64,000 nucleotides of DNA from UMGS1933 sp045593405 (GTDB lineage: Bacteria > Bacillota > Clostridia > TANB77 > CAG-508). Shown piece by piece: positions 1-8,083 of this stretch. The notes beneath the pieces are model-generated. The model saw only the letters and a program-made list of their open reading frames with translations. It ran no database searches and was not told the DNA's origin. The translations under genes and the position numbers were made by a program. Positions within the stretch are counted from its first letter, which is position 1; each line of letters starts with the position of its first letter. Where the stretch lies: assembly GCA_045593405.1 (NCBI GenBank), contig JAZNWN010000014.1, forward strand, positions 5,355 to 69,354, written 5' to 3'.

Positions 1-2
1 AA

Positions 3-239
3 AATTACAGTGTAGATATAGAGGTTTTATCAAATGACAGAACAGGTTTACTTGCAGATATAGTAAAAGAAATTACAACAAGAAAAATAAACATAATGGG
101 TGTAAACACTAAAACAAATAAAGATAGAATTGCAACAATAGATATTACGATTGAAGTAAAAGACATTAACGAATTAAACAATATAGTAAAAGCAATTAGA
201 AAAGTAGATAGCGTATATGAAGTAAATCGTAAAAAATAA
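3..239 (+). CDS. rel: Rel/SpoT-family (p)ppGpp enzyme, C-terminal ACT domain (partial)
   Basis: The left window edge cuts this gene; 78 C-terminal residues remain in frame 3, ending at TAA 237-239. The segment reads as an ACT domain: a hydrophobic strand, then the motif NDRTGLLADI, typical of the last domain of long RelA/SpoT (stringent response) enzymes, then strand-helix-strand to the end. In this family the ACT domain senses ribosome or amino-acid state and the catalytic domains lie upstream, outside the window. The MBL-fold gene that follows is a common neighbour of rel in Firmicutes (usually rel-dtd-MBL); no dtd is seen here and a repeat fills the gap. Confidence 0.75.
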   Translation, partial: NYSVDIEVLSNDRTGLLADIVKEITTRKINIMGVNTKTNKDRIATIDITIEVKDINELNNIVKAIRKVDSVYEVNRKK

Positions 240-270
240 TTTTATTTCATCCACAGTTTATTTTGAAAGT

Positions 271-419
271 AGCCGCACGCAGGGGCTTTATATATTTTAA
301 AAGCGAATTTCCTCGTGGGGACCGCCGAGGGGCTGTTAAAGGCGTTAGCCTTGTTACAGCGCCGGTGGGAAGAAATGAGCAATTTTAAATATATAAACCC
401 CGACGAGATGCGGCGGATT
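271..419 (-). repeat. MITE-like repeat, copy 1 (reverse orientation)
   Basis: This ~149-bp GC-richer block matches, in reverse orientation, the ends of the elements at 1097-1244 and 43799-43946. Shared ends are a CCCCGACGAGAT-type arm next to TATATAA at one side and GCAGGGGCTTTATATATTTT at the other. The centre differs from the other two copies but is also a hairpin (GGCTGT...ACAGC). It fills the gap between rel and the MBL hydrolase gene and holds no ORF. Confidence 0.7.
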
Positions 420-444
420 AATAAAGATAGAAAGAAGGTAAAAA

Positions 445-1095
445 ATGATACTTAAGAGAATAAAAGTAAATGCAGGCGGATTTATGGGAATAAACTGCTA
501 CATTATTCAAGATGAGGGAACAAAAGAATCAATGGTAATAGACCCAGGTGGATCAATTGAAAAAATAGAAGAAATGCTGAAGGTAATAGATGCAAATGTA
601 AAATATATATTATTAACCCATTGTCATGGAGATCATATGGGTGCTGCATCTAAACTAAAAGAAAAATATGGAGGGAAAATTTTAATCCATAGATTTGATC
701 AAGAAGGTTTAAGAAACCCAACTATAAATTTAAGTTCACATATAGGAATTGGAGATGTAAGTTTAAAAGAAGATGCTAGACTAGATGATGGAGATATTCT
801 TCATGTTGGGAATTTACAATTTAAAGTAATCTATACTCCAGGTCATACAATAGGAAGTATATCTTTGTATTGTGAAAATGAAAAAATGTTATTTTCAGGA
901 GATACTTTGTTTAGAGGTTCATGGGGAAGAACAGATTTACCAACAAGTAATTTTGAGCAAATTATAGATTCAATAACAAATAGGCTAATGGTTTTACCAG
1001 AGGATACAATAGTATACCCAGGACATGGAAAATCAACAATAATAAAAGAAGAAGAGCCAATATATATGGAGTTAAAACCAAAAGATTTTAATTAA
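445..1095 (+). CDS. MBL-fold metallo-hydrolase (glyoxalase II-like)
   Basis: 216-residue single-domain metallo-beta-lactamase-fold hydrolase. The zinc-binding signature THCHGDHMG (residues ~58-66) is intact. Further metal ligands follow in YTPGHTIGS (~130-138), FSGDTLF (~149-155) and YPGHGKST near the C-terminus. This is the layout of the short glyoxalase-II-like family found next to rel in many Firmicutes; the true substrate is not known for most members. The ATG at 445 follows an AGAAGG ribosome binding site at a suitable distance. The protein has no signal peptide, so it should be cytosolic. It is flanked on both sides by copies of the same MITE-like repeat. Confidence 0.9.
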   Translation: MILKRIKVNAGGFMGINCYIIQDEGTKESMVIDPGGSIEKIEEMLKVIDANVKYILLTHCHGDHMGAASKLKEKYGGKILIHRFDQEGLRNPTINLSSHIGIGDVSLKEDARLDDGDILHVGNLQFKVIYTPGHTIGSISLYCENEKMLFSGDTLFRGSWGRTDLPTSNFEQIIDSITNRLMVLPEDTIVYPGHGKSTIIKEEEPIYMELKPKDFN

Positions 1096-1096
1096 T

Positions 1097-1244
1097 AGTC
1101 CGCCCAATCTCGTCGGGGTTATATATTTATATTTTTATCGCTGCCCCATCCAAGAAAATGTAATTCGCTTCATTCAAACATTTTCTAAGGCGGTTACCCC
1201 GGAATCGCTCTAAAAATAAAATATATAAGCCCCTACGTTGGGCT
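1097..1244 (+). repeat. MITE-like repeat, copy 2
   Basis: 148-bp element nearly identical (I estimate above 85%) to 43799-43946. Its ends are imperfect inverted repeats: CGTCGGGGTTATATATTT at the left and, in reverse complement, CGTAGGGGCTTATATATTT at the right. The centre holds a hairpin built on AGAAAATGT/ACATTTTCT. It has no coding capacity, which suits a non-autonomous MITE or a structured intergenic repeat. Confidence 0.8.
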
Positions 1245-1290
1245 AATGATTATTAAATTTTGGTTTTAATGGAAAAGAGAGGGGAAAAAT

Positions 1291-1950
1291 ATGTTAGAGA
1301 TATCCACATCAGTTTTAGGAGTAGAAAAAGAAAATTCAATAAAAACATTTTATGATTTAGAGGTTGCAGGAACTGATTATTATCATATAGATGTTATGGA
1401 TGGAAAGTTTGTTGAAAAAAACACAGAAGAAAAAATGTATACATATACCAACGAAATAAAACAAATATCAAATTTACCTTTAGATGTGCACTTTATGGTA
1501 GAAAATATAAAGGAAAATATAGATAGATATTTAATATTTAAACCACATATAATTACATTCCATTTAGAAGCATGTAGAGATAAAGAAGAGGTAAAAAAAT
1601 ATATAAAATATTTACAAGAAAATGAAATAAAATGTGGTATTTCAATAAAACCAAACACAAAAGTAGAAGACATATTTGAATTTTTACCATATTTACATTT
1701 GTGTTTAATAATGACAGTAGAACCAGGAAAGGGTGGACAAAAATTAATTCCAGAAACAGTAGAAAAAGTAAGAGTTCTAAGAAAATACATTAAAGAAAAT
1801 AATTTAGATACATATATAGAAGTAGACGGAGGAATAAATCCAGAAACAGTAAACTTAGTAAAAGAAGCGGGAGCAGATATAATAGTTGCAGGAAGTGCAA
1901 TAATTAATGCAGAGAATTATAAAGGGGTAATAGAAGAGTTGAAAAAATAA
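1291..1950 (+). CDS. rpe: Ribulose-phosphate 3-epimerase
   Basis: 219-residue TIM-barrel epimerase that interconverts ribulose 5-phosphate and xylulose 5-phosphate in the pentose phosphate pathway. Family landmarks appear in order: HIDVMDGKFV (residues ~32-41, catalytic Asp and metal ligands), LDVHFMV (~64-70), FHLEA (~90), MTVEPGKGGQ (the usual MSVNPGFGGQ, slightly diverged) and EVDGGIN (~176-182, second catalytic Asp), then a phosphate-binding VAGSAI loop. It sits alone, between a MITE-like repeat and a convergent gene, and starts after AGAGGGG. The divergence of some motifs means another pentulose or hexulose phosphate cannot be excluded as substrate. Confidence 0.85.
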   Translation: MLEISTSVLGVEKENSIKTFYDLEVAGTDYYHIDVMDGKFVEKNTEEKMYTYTNEIKQISNLPLDVHFMVENIKENIDRYLIFKPHIITFHLEACRDKEEVKKYIKYLQENEIKCGISIKPNTKVEDIFEFLPYLHLCLIMTVEPGKGGQKLIPETVEKVRVLRKYIKENNLDTYIEVDGGINPETVNLVKEAGADIIVAGSAIINAENYKGVIEELKK

Positions 1951-1955
1951 AAAAA

Positions 1956-1986
1956 TGTAGGGGTCGCCGTTTTTGGCGCCCCTACA
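1956..1986. repeat. TGTAGGGG palindrome, also bidirectional terminator
   Basis: A perfect-armed hairpin: TGTAGGGG, then a TCGCCG/GGCGCC centre, then CCCCTACA, flanked by A and T runs. It lies between convergent rpe and the membrane protein gene, so it can terminate both. Member of the repeat family listed at many positions in this window. Confidence 0.8.
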
Positions 1987-1991
1987 TTTTT

Positions 1992-3332
1992 TTAAACTTT
2001 TTTAAATAAAACTTTATTACATACTCTTCCAGTACCAGTCATCAAAACTACAAACATTACAAGCCCACCTAAAACAGGGATACTTGAAATTAAATATAAT
2101 GCTAATGCAATTAAAGTAACTGCTAAATATAAATTTAATTTATCTTTTAGTAAAATAGCAATATCTAAAACGAATATTGGGATAGCTGTAAACAATAAGA
2201 ATAGAAAAGCAAATACAAATGTTAAACTTAAAGTTACTCCAAATGGTATAATAATTAAAACAAAAGCAATAAGAGCCACAGCTAAAAAGCTAAGTATTCC
2301 AATACCAAATGTTGCAAATATGTTTTTTACAGTTATTTCATGTTTTAAATTTTTGTAATTTCTGTTAATTAAATTAAATATTAAAACTGCAACTAAGACA
2401 TAAACAACAAATGTAATTAAATCTAAAATAAAAGATTTAAAACTAAATGTAGGTTTAGTATCTATCTTTTCTACATATTTAGAATAGTTTACAGTACCAG
2501 TTACAATTGTTTCTCCAATTTGAATTTCTTCTTTAGAAGAATAATCTAAATTTCCACTTATTAAACATTTATTATCTGAATTACCGTTACTTTCTATAAA
2601 ATTTAATTCTTTAGAATTGATTTTAGCATTTCCATCAATTTCACCAGAAAAATTAAATTTATGAGAATCAGCCTCTAAATTTCCATATAATAAGAAATCT
2701 GAATTAGTTGTTATTATGTTTGATGTAATATAAGCATTTCTGTGTATTACAGAACTTAAAGTGACATTTTCTGAAGTAAGAATTAAGTCATGTGCAATAG
2801 CCCCATAGTAATTCATATTAAAGATATTAGAAGTAGCATAAACGCTTTTGCTTACTCTGCCATTTAGAAGAACTTCAGAACTAATTGCAAAAAGATTTCC
2901 ATAAATAGAAGATGATTTTTGGATATCTATTTTATTAGCAAGTATATATAAATCTCCGATAATTTCACAACCGGGTTCTATAACAAATTCATCACAAACA
3001 ATAAAAACATTACCACTTACAGTTGCATGTGAATTGACAGTCTCTATAGAATAAGAACCGTCTTTAGAAATTGCATTTGAATAAGTGACATTTGATTTTA
3101 AATGTACTTTATCAGCCATAACATATAAATTACCTGAAACAGAAGCTGAATCTGACATTACAAACTCACTAGAATATGTAAAAACATTTCCTAAAACTTC
3201 AGAATCTAAAGTGTATGTTTCTTCTGTAAGTTTATAAATATTTGAATCTACAGTATTAACATTTATACCAAAAACAGATGTTGTAAAAATAAAAAACAAA
3301 ACAAAAATCAAAATAAAAACTTTACTTTTCAA
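1992..3332 (-). CDS. Secreted beta-helix (polymer-forming-like) membrane protein
   Basis: 446 residues, started here at TTG (3332-3330), which lies 8 nt after a perfect AAGGAGG; a longer upstream frame has no ribosome binding site. The N-terminus is a signal peptide (LKSKVFILIFVLFFIFTTSVFG). Residues ~40-300 are short repeats of the form sGNlyv / ihGnlfa / leleGdly, as in polymer-forming cytoskeletal or beta-helix proteins. The C-terminal ~130 residues hold about four membrane segments. It is probably anchored in the membrane with the helix outside. Function unknown; bactofilin-like proteins often act in cell shape or envelope assembly. It is transcribed away from cotJA. Confidence 0.65.
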   Translation of the reverse strand: MKSKVFILIFVLFFIFTTSVFGINVNTVDSNIYKLTEETYTLDSEVLGNVFTYSSEFVMSDSASVSGNLYVMADKVHLKSNVTYSNAISKDGSYSIETVNSHATVSGNVFIVCDEFVIEPGCEIIGDLYILANKIDIQKSSSIYGNLFAISSEVLLNGRVSKSVYATSNIFNMNYYGAIAHDLILTSENVTLSSVIHRNAYITSNIITTNSDFLLYGNLEADSHKFNFSGEIDGNAKINSKELNFIESNGNSDNKCLISGNLDYSSKEEIQIGETIVTGTVNYSKYVEKIDTKPTFSFKSFILDLITFVVYVLVAVLIFNLINRNYKNLKHEITVKNIFATFGIGILSFLAVALIAFVLIIIPFGVTLSLTFVFAFLFLLFTAIPIFVLDIAILLKDKLNLYLAVTLIALALYLISSIPVLGGLVMFVVLMTGTGRVCNKVLFKKV

Positions 3333-3425
3333 AATGAAAACCTCCTTAAAATTTATATAAATAATATATAATTTAAAGTAAAAAAAGTCAATGATAATAA
3401 ATAATAATAATGTGCACAATTACAC

Positions 3426-3454
3426 GATAAATGTCATAAAATATATTATACATT
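3426..3454 (+). promoter_or_regulatory. Candidate sporulation (sigma-E-like) promoter of cotJ
   Basis: GATAAAT, 14 bp, then TATACATT, ending 20 bp before the cotJA start. The second box is one base from the CATACAxT consensus of sigma-E and the spacing fits. The first box is only a fair match. The call rests mostly on cotJ being sigma-E dependent in Bacillus. Confidence 0.35.
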
Positions 3455-3474
3455 AGAAAAAGGGGGAAAAATTA

Positions 3475-3822
3475 ATGTATAGAAATCGTATGCAAAAAAG
3501 AGGTTGTAATTGTGGATGTAACAAAACTTATGAAAATGAATATATGCAAGAAGCATGTGCAGATGTAGCAAATTATAACAACATGTATGATGACTGTGCA
3601 TGTGGATTTGATGAAGAATATAATCATTTTCCAGAAAATCCAATGCTTGCGCAAAGTTATGTTCCTTTTCAAAGAATGGATAAAACTTTTATTCCAAGTG
3701 TTGGACTAAAAATGGGAACAATATTTCCAGAATTAGTTAGTCCTTATATGCCAGGTCAGAGCCAAAGAGAAATAGAGTATATTAGAAATACAAATCAAAT
3801 AAAAGAGGGGTGTAATGGCTAA
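3475..3822 (+). CDS. cotJA: Spore coat protein CotJA
   Basis: 115 residues. The C-terminal half carries the CotJA signature: PMLAQSYVPFQ (residues ~60-70), then GLKMGTIFPELVSPYMPGQS. The N-terminal ~50 residues are Cys/Tyr/Asn-rich (CNCGCNK, CADV, DCACGF), longer than in Bacillus, and could cross-link or bind metal. The start follows AAAGGGGG. The stop overlaps the cotJB start (TAATG), so the three cotJ genes form one operon. In Bacillus the CotJ proteins are made in the mother cell and packed into the coat together. Confidence 0.93.
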   Translation: MYRNRMQKRGCNCGCNKTYENEYMQEACADVANYNNMYDDCACGFDEEYNHFPENPMLAQSYVPFQRMDKTFIPSVGLKMGTIFPELVSPYMPGQSQREIEYIRNTNQIKEGCNG

Positions 3823-4148
3823 TGGAAGATAATGAAAGAAGAGATTGCTCATGTGGAGACAATAATATGGTTGCGGGAGAGCATAATGTAGATAGAAGTG
3901 ATTGCGAAAGAGAACAAATATTAATGGAAATAAAAGAACTTAATTTTGCAGTAATTGAATTAGGTTTATATCTAGATACACACCCAGAAGACCAAAGAGC
4001 TTTATGTTTGCACAGAAAACATGTAAAAGAATTGAAAGATTTAAAAGATAAGTACCAAAAGGTTTATGGACCTCTTTCCATTTATTATCCATGTAATAAA
4101 TGGAGATGGCTAGAGGAACCTTGGCCATGGGAAAGGGGGAATAATTAG
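3822..4148 (+). CDS. cotJB: Spore coat protein CotJB
   Basis: 108 residues. The family core is clear: REQILMEIKELNFAVIELGL followed by YLDTHPEDQRAL and the C-terminal YGPLSIYYPCNKWRWLEEPWPWE. The first ~25 residues contain two Cys (DCSCGDN), echoing the Cys-rich start of CotJA. It overlaps cotJA by one base and lies 3 nt before cotJC, so translation is coupled. It is needed with CotJC for coat incorporation in Bacillus. Confidence 0.93.
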   Translation: MEDNERRDCSCGDNNMVAGEHNVDRSDCEREQILMEIKELNFAVIELGLYLDTHPEDQRALCLHRKHVKELKDLKDKYQKVYGPLSIYYPCNKWRWLEEPWPWERGNN

Positions 4149-4151
4149 AGT

Positions 4152-4349
4152 ATGTGGACTTATAACAAAGTATTAGAATATCCAGTAAGAATAAAAAATA
4201 GAAATCCTAAGCTTGCAGGAATGATTATATCTCAATATGGTGGACCAGATGGAGAACTTGCTGCCTCTCTTAGATATTTAAGTCAACGTTTTGGAATGCC
4301 AGATCAAAAAGCAAAAGCTATTTTAAATGATATTGGTACAGAAGAATGA
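4152..4349 (+). CDS. cotJC: cotJC, 5' segment (interrupted by an intervening element)
   Basis: 65 codons ending in a premature TGA created by the inserted element. The 64 true residues (MWTYNKVLEYPV...AILNDIGTE) match the start of CotJC, a manganese-catalase-like ferritin-fold coat protein. The break falls directly before the metal-binding helix: joining base 4345 to base 9741 gives DIGTEELAHLEIVGT in one frame, restoring the ExxH motif. Without excision only this inactive stub can be made. The design matches sigK-skin type genes that are rebuilt in the mother cell. Confidence 0.93.
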   Translation: MWTYNKVLEYPVRIKNRNPKLAGMIISQYGGPDGELAASLRYLSQRFGMPDQKAKAILNDIGTEE

Positions 4350-4370
4350 GTTCCATAAGGTTATCATTTG
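4326..4370 (+). other. attL of the cotJC intervening element
   Basis: cotJC sequence ATTGGTACAGAA, the shared dinucleotide GA (4344-4345), then element sequence ATGAGTTCCATAAGGTTATC. The element half is the near-mirror image of the element half at attR. A 2-bp shared core fits a large serine recombinase. Confidence 0.75.
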
Positions 4371-4883
4371 TTTTATATTAACTGAAATACATATATCTAG
4401 GAGAAGAAGCCGCAGATAGAAGAAAACAATCACTATTAAGATTTGAAATATAGTTGAATAGAGCTATTTTATACATTTAGAACAATAATTGAAAAGGTGG
4501 TATTGCTATTATGCATATAAAGATACTTTACAAGAGTTTAATTTTGTGTTTTTCTTTTAGTATATAAGTCTATTACTATATATAATTTTAGTTTAAATTA
4601 AATAATAGAATTTGAATATGAATTGATACATGCCTTTAATGAAAAACAGACTAATTCAAATATACAATTAGATTGATATAAAGAAGATGATAATATGTTT
4701 GGATTTGAAAAAATGTTGAAAAAATGTTGAAAAGATAATTGCAATATTGTGATATTAGGTATATTTTGTATGATATAATTTTTTTGGAGTTGAAAATCAT
4801 TTGCTTTTATGTTACAATACAGAAAGTATTGGGAAAAGATTTGTTTTATTGATTTATTAATATATATAGAAGGAGATTATATA
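4350..4883. other. Non-coding left end of the element
   Basis: 534 bp between the element edge and the SGNH gene. I see the attP arm copy AAGGTTATCA (4357-4366) and then AT-rich sequence with many stops. A short open stretch around 4400-4452 has no ribosome binding site and resembles decayed coding DNA. A TATAAT-like box at 4774-4779 could serve the downstream genes, but no good -35 box is visible. No gene is supported. Confidence 0.5.
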
Positions 4884-5897
4884 ATGTTTAAAAAAGGATT
4901 ATGTTATTTATTAAAAATTATATTAGCAGGAATAATTTCATTAATATTGCTTTCGATTTTTACATTAATATATAAGTATACAGGTGTACATATTAAAAAT
5001 AATTCAGGAGCAGCAACTGATTACAAATGGGAGCCAAATCAATGGATGGCAACAATGCAGGAAGGGTTTGCATGGTTTAAAATGGATAAAAAAGGATTTA
5101 ACAATGCAATATATAAAGATGATACACCAGATATTCTAATAATGGGTAGTTCACATATGGAAGCAGTACAAATGAAGCCAACAGAAAATGTAGCATATTT
5201 GCTTAATAAAGAATTATCTGAATATTATACATACAATATTGGAATATCTGGACATAATATATACACTTGCGTAAAAAATATAAATAATGCAGTAGATGTA
5301 TATAAGCCAAAACGATATGTAATTTTGGAAATAAGCCAAGTAAAATTAGAAATTAATAACATGAAAGAAGTTATTGATAATACATATCCAATAATTCCAT
5401 CATATGATAGTGGAATTATGTATAAACTACAAAAAAATTTACCCGCAATTAAAGAAATATATAATGCTCTAAATAATTGGAAAAATACAGATGAATCAAT
5501 AAATAATAATGTTCAAAAAGAATATTCTCAGGAGTATATAAATGCTTTAAATGATTTTTTAGCTAAAGCAGAAAAACCTTTTGAAACAATTGATGCAGAA
5601 TTAATTATTTTTTATCACCCACCTACTTCTATTGATAATAATGGAAATTTCAAAGAAGAAACAGATTTAAAAGCATTGCAATTATTTGAAGAAGCCTGTA
5701 AAAATAATAATATAAAATTTATAGATATGACATCAGATTTTAAAAAATTATATGAAAATAAACATATACTTGCACATGGATTTATTAATACATCTATAGG
5801 AAAAGGCCATTTAAATAAATATGGCCATAGTGAAATCGCAAATAGAATTTCTGAGTTTATTAAAAAAAATGAGGAGGATATAAATGGCGCTAAATAG
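4884..5897 (+). CDS. Membrane-anchored SGNH-like protein (AlgJ/DltD-like partner of MBOAT)
   Basis: 337 residues, started at the ATG that follows AAGGAG (a longer upstream frame lacks one). One N-terminal membrane anchor (residues ~8-33) is followed by an extracytoplasmic domain. DILIMGSSHMEA (~85) resembles SGNH block I with the nucleophile Ser. HLNKYGHSEIA near residue 312 resembles the block V Asp/His region. Such proteins pair with MBOAT acyltransferases to move acyl groups onto polysaccharides or teichoic acids. The next gene is indeed an MBOAT protein and overlaps this one by 14 nt. Substrate unknown; the pairing is firm, the biochemistry inferred. Confidence 0.6.
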   Translation: MFKKGLCYLLKIILAGIISLILLSIFTLIYKYTGVHIKNNSGAATDYKWEPNQWMATMQEGFAWFKMDKKGFNNAIYKDDTPDILIMGSSHMEAVQMKPTENVAYLLNKELSEYYTYNIGISGHNIYTCVKNINNAVDVYKPKRYVILEISQVKLEINNMKEVIDNTYPIIPSYDSGIMYKLQKNLPAIKEIYNALNNWKNTDESINNNVQKEYSQEYINALNDFLAKAEKPFETIDAELIIFYHPPTSIDNNGNFKEETDLKALQLFEEACKNNNIKFIDMTSDFKKLYENKHILAHGFINTSIGKGHLNKYGHSEIANRISEFIKKNEEDINGAK

Positions 5898-7323
5898 TTT
5901 TTGTTTTATAGTGTATTTATTTGTAATTATTACTATAATGAGTATATTACAGATATTAAGAACAATTAGAAAAAGAAAAATATATGAAAAGATTCAAATT
6001 GTATTTTTACTTATATTTAGCTATATATATACATGTTTTTATGATATAAGATTTTGTATATGTTTAATACTAGTAACTCTATTTACATATTTTTCAGCTT
6101 TATTAATTGAAAAAAAAGAAAAGTTTAAACGAACTATACTGACTATTAGCATATTGACTCTTATAGGAACATTAGCATATTTTAAATATAGTGAGTTTTT
6201 TATAAATAATATAAAGAAAGTTCTTGGACAAGACAGTGTCACATTAAAAATAATTTTACCTATTGGTATATCCTTTTATATTTTTTCAACGATATCATAT
6301 TTGATAGATGTATACAGAAAAACATATAAAGCAGAAAAAAATTTTATAAATTTTGCCTTATTTGTTAGTTTTTTTCCAAAATTAACAGCAGGGCCTATTC
6401 TTCGTGGGAATGTATTTTTGCCACAAGTAAAAGAATACAAAGGAATTAATTTAGAATCTTTTAGTAAAGGAATACAGATATTTATATTTGGACTTTTTAA
6501 AAAAATAGTATTAGCGGACCGACTGGGAGTATTTGTGGACAATGTATTTAATGCACCAATAGCATTTGACACTTTTACTGTATTTTTAGCAGTATTGAGT
6601 TATTCTATGCAAATATATTTTGATTTTTCTGGTTATTCAGATATGTCTATAGGAATTTCCAAAATATTAGGTTTTGAATATCCAGCTAATTTTAATTTGC
6701 CATATATTTCAAAAAATTTTTCAGAATTTTGGAAAAGGTGGCATATTAGTTTATCTTCGTGGTTCCAAGATTATATATATATACCTTTAGGAGGAAGCAA
6801 AAAAGGTGAAATGCGAACATATATTAATCTGATTTTAGTAATGTTAGTAAGTGGAATTTGGCACGGTGCAGGATGGACATTTATTATATGGGGTTTGTTT
6901 TATGGTATAGGAAGCTGTGTAAATAGAGTGATGAAAAAGCATGGCAATTCTAGTGCCAATAAAAATAATATAAAAGAAGTATGTAAAATTTGTATAACTT
7001 TTATTTTTGTTACATTATTTTGGGTAGTGTTCCGTGCGACAGATTTTAACAATGCAATACAATTATATAAACAGTTATTTACAATTCATGGTGGAATAAG
7101 TCAACCATATACTTGGAGCTTTTTTGCATTAATTGTATTAATGATAGCAACAATTTCTGCAGTGATTACGTCACGTAAAAATGATGAAGAAAAAGTTAGA
7201 GGTTATTATCCAATATTAAATTTAAATAAATTTAGTAGTTTAATAGTATTCTTTACTTTTATAGGATTGACTATTATGATGGGGTATTTTGGAAATACGG
7301 CATTTATATATGGAAAATTTTAA
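5884..7323 (+). CDS. MBOAT-family O-acyltransferase (AlgI/DltB-like)
   Basis: 479-residue polytopic membrane protein with about 11 hydrophobic segments. The MBOAT signature is present: FWKRWHISLSSWFQDYIYIP (residues ~281-300) followed by PLGGS, and the catalytic-type His in SGIWHGAGWTF (~325-335). Family members transfer acetyl or other acyl groups across the membrane onto extracellular polymers (alginate, peptidoglycan, D-alanyl-teichoic acid). It overlaps the SGNH gene, so the two are co-translated. As cargo of the cotJC element it would be lost from the mother cell on excision but kept in the spore lineage. A strong terminator follows at 7485. Confidence 0.85.
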   Translation: MALNSFCFIVYLFVIITIMSILQILRTIRKRKIYEKIQIVFLLIFSYIYTCFYDIRFCICLILVTLFTYFSALLIEKKEKFKRTILTISILTLIGTLAYFKYSEFFINNIKKVLGQDSVTLKIILPIGISFYIFSTISYLIDVYRKTYKAEKNFINFALFVSFFPKLTAGPILRGNVFLPQVKEYKGINLESFSKGIQIFIFGLFKKIVLADRLGVFVDNVFNAPIAFDTFTVFLAVLSYSMQIYFDFSGYSDMSIGISKILGFEYPANFNLPYISKNFSEFWKRWHISLSSWFQDYIYIPLGGSKKGEMRTYINLILVMLVSGIWHGAGWTFIIWGLFYGIGSCVNRVMKKHGNSSANKNNIKEVCKICITFIFVTLFWVVFRATDFNNAIQLYKQLFTIHGGISQPYTWSFFALIVLMIATISAVITSRKNDEEKVRGYYPILNLNKFSSLIVFFTFIGLTIMMGYFGNTAFIYGKF

Positions 7324-7484
7324 TAAAAGAAAAATAATAAAGTGAGATATAGATGGCTAAGAATAAAAAGATAATTAAAGAGAATCAAGAGTGTCGAATA
7401 TATCGCAATATTTTGATATTGAGATTATTACAAATTAAAATTTTGTGAATAGATTTTATATGGTCTTAATAATAATAACAAAAA

Positions 7485-7520
7485 ACAGAGTTGATTTCAT
7501 CTGAAACCAACTCTGTTTTT
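7485..7520 (+). terminator. Rho-independent terminator after the MBOAT gene
   Basis: Stem ACAGAGTTG/CAACTCTGT extended past one mismatch by TTTCA/TGAAA, a 2-nt loop, then a T run. It separates the acyltransferase pair from the recombinase module. Confidence 0.85.
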
Positions 7521-7529
7521 TATGTAATT

Positions 7530-7871
7530 TTATATTTTAATTCATTTTAAAAGGGAATAAAAAAAAAAATAAAAATAAAAAAAAATATAAATGGAAGAAA
7601 TAAGTTTAAATAATTTTATAGTAACGAGTTGATAAATAAAACAATTTATGTAGTAATGAAATCTAATTATAAAAATTTTTTTACAAATGAATTTATAAGA
7701 AATGTTTATGAACCATACGTATTTATAATGGATAACATATTAAATTGTAAGGATACGATGTATACTAGTTAATTAGTATATAAGTAATAATAAAAATAGA
7801 GAAATTTGTTTAAAAATTATTGCAATAATAACAGAATTGTTATCAGCATAGACTTTAATGAGGTGAAAGCA
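7530..7871. other. AT-rich intergenic region before the recombinase module
   Basis: About 340 bp with A-runs and no convincing ORF. Two CATAC/GATAC-containing stretches (around 7714 and 7752) vaguely resemble the -10 box of mother-cell sigma factors, but I found no partner box at proper spacing, so no promoter is called. Confidence 0.4.
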
Positions 7872-8021
7872 ATGCAAGTTAATGAATTAGAAATAGATGG
7901 TACTGTAATTAAATTTTTTGATGATTATATAGTAGAAAATGAAATTGAAACAGTGAAGAAAAATTTAGAAATAACAGCAGTAAATGCTATAAAAAAAATG
8001 ATAAATACGGAAGAATTATGA
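7872..8021 (+). CDS. Small element-encoded protein (49 aa), unknown
   Basis: Starts at an ATG placed 6 nt after GAGGTG; the longer upstream frame has no ribosome binding site. The sequence MQVNELEIDGTVIKFFDDYI... is acidic with a predicted strand-strand-helix pattern and no cysteine. I do not recognise the family. It lies 62 nt before the serine recombinase on the same strand and is probably co-transcribed with it. Serine integrases need a separate small protein (recombination directionality factor) to excise, so this is a candidate for that role, but nothing in the sequence proves it. Confidence 0.5.
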   Translation: MQVNELEIDGTVIKFFDDYIVENEIETVKKNLEITAVNAIKKMINTEEL

Positions 8022-8083
8022 TTTTCAATATATAAGCATATAGTTTAAAGATAGAACTGAGAATTGTAAGAAAGGAGGAACTA

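Noticed and set aside
7700..7870. Mother-cell sigma factor promoter for the cotJC recombinase
   Set aside because: CATAC- and GATAC-like boxes exist, but none has a partner box at proper spacing or a sensible distance to a start codon.
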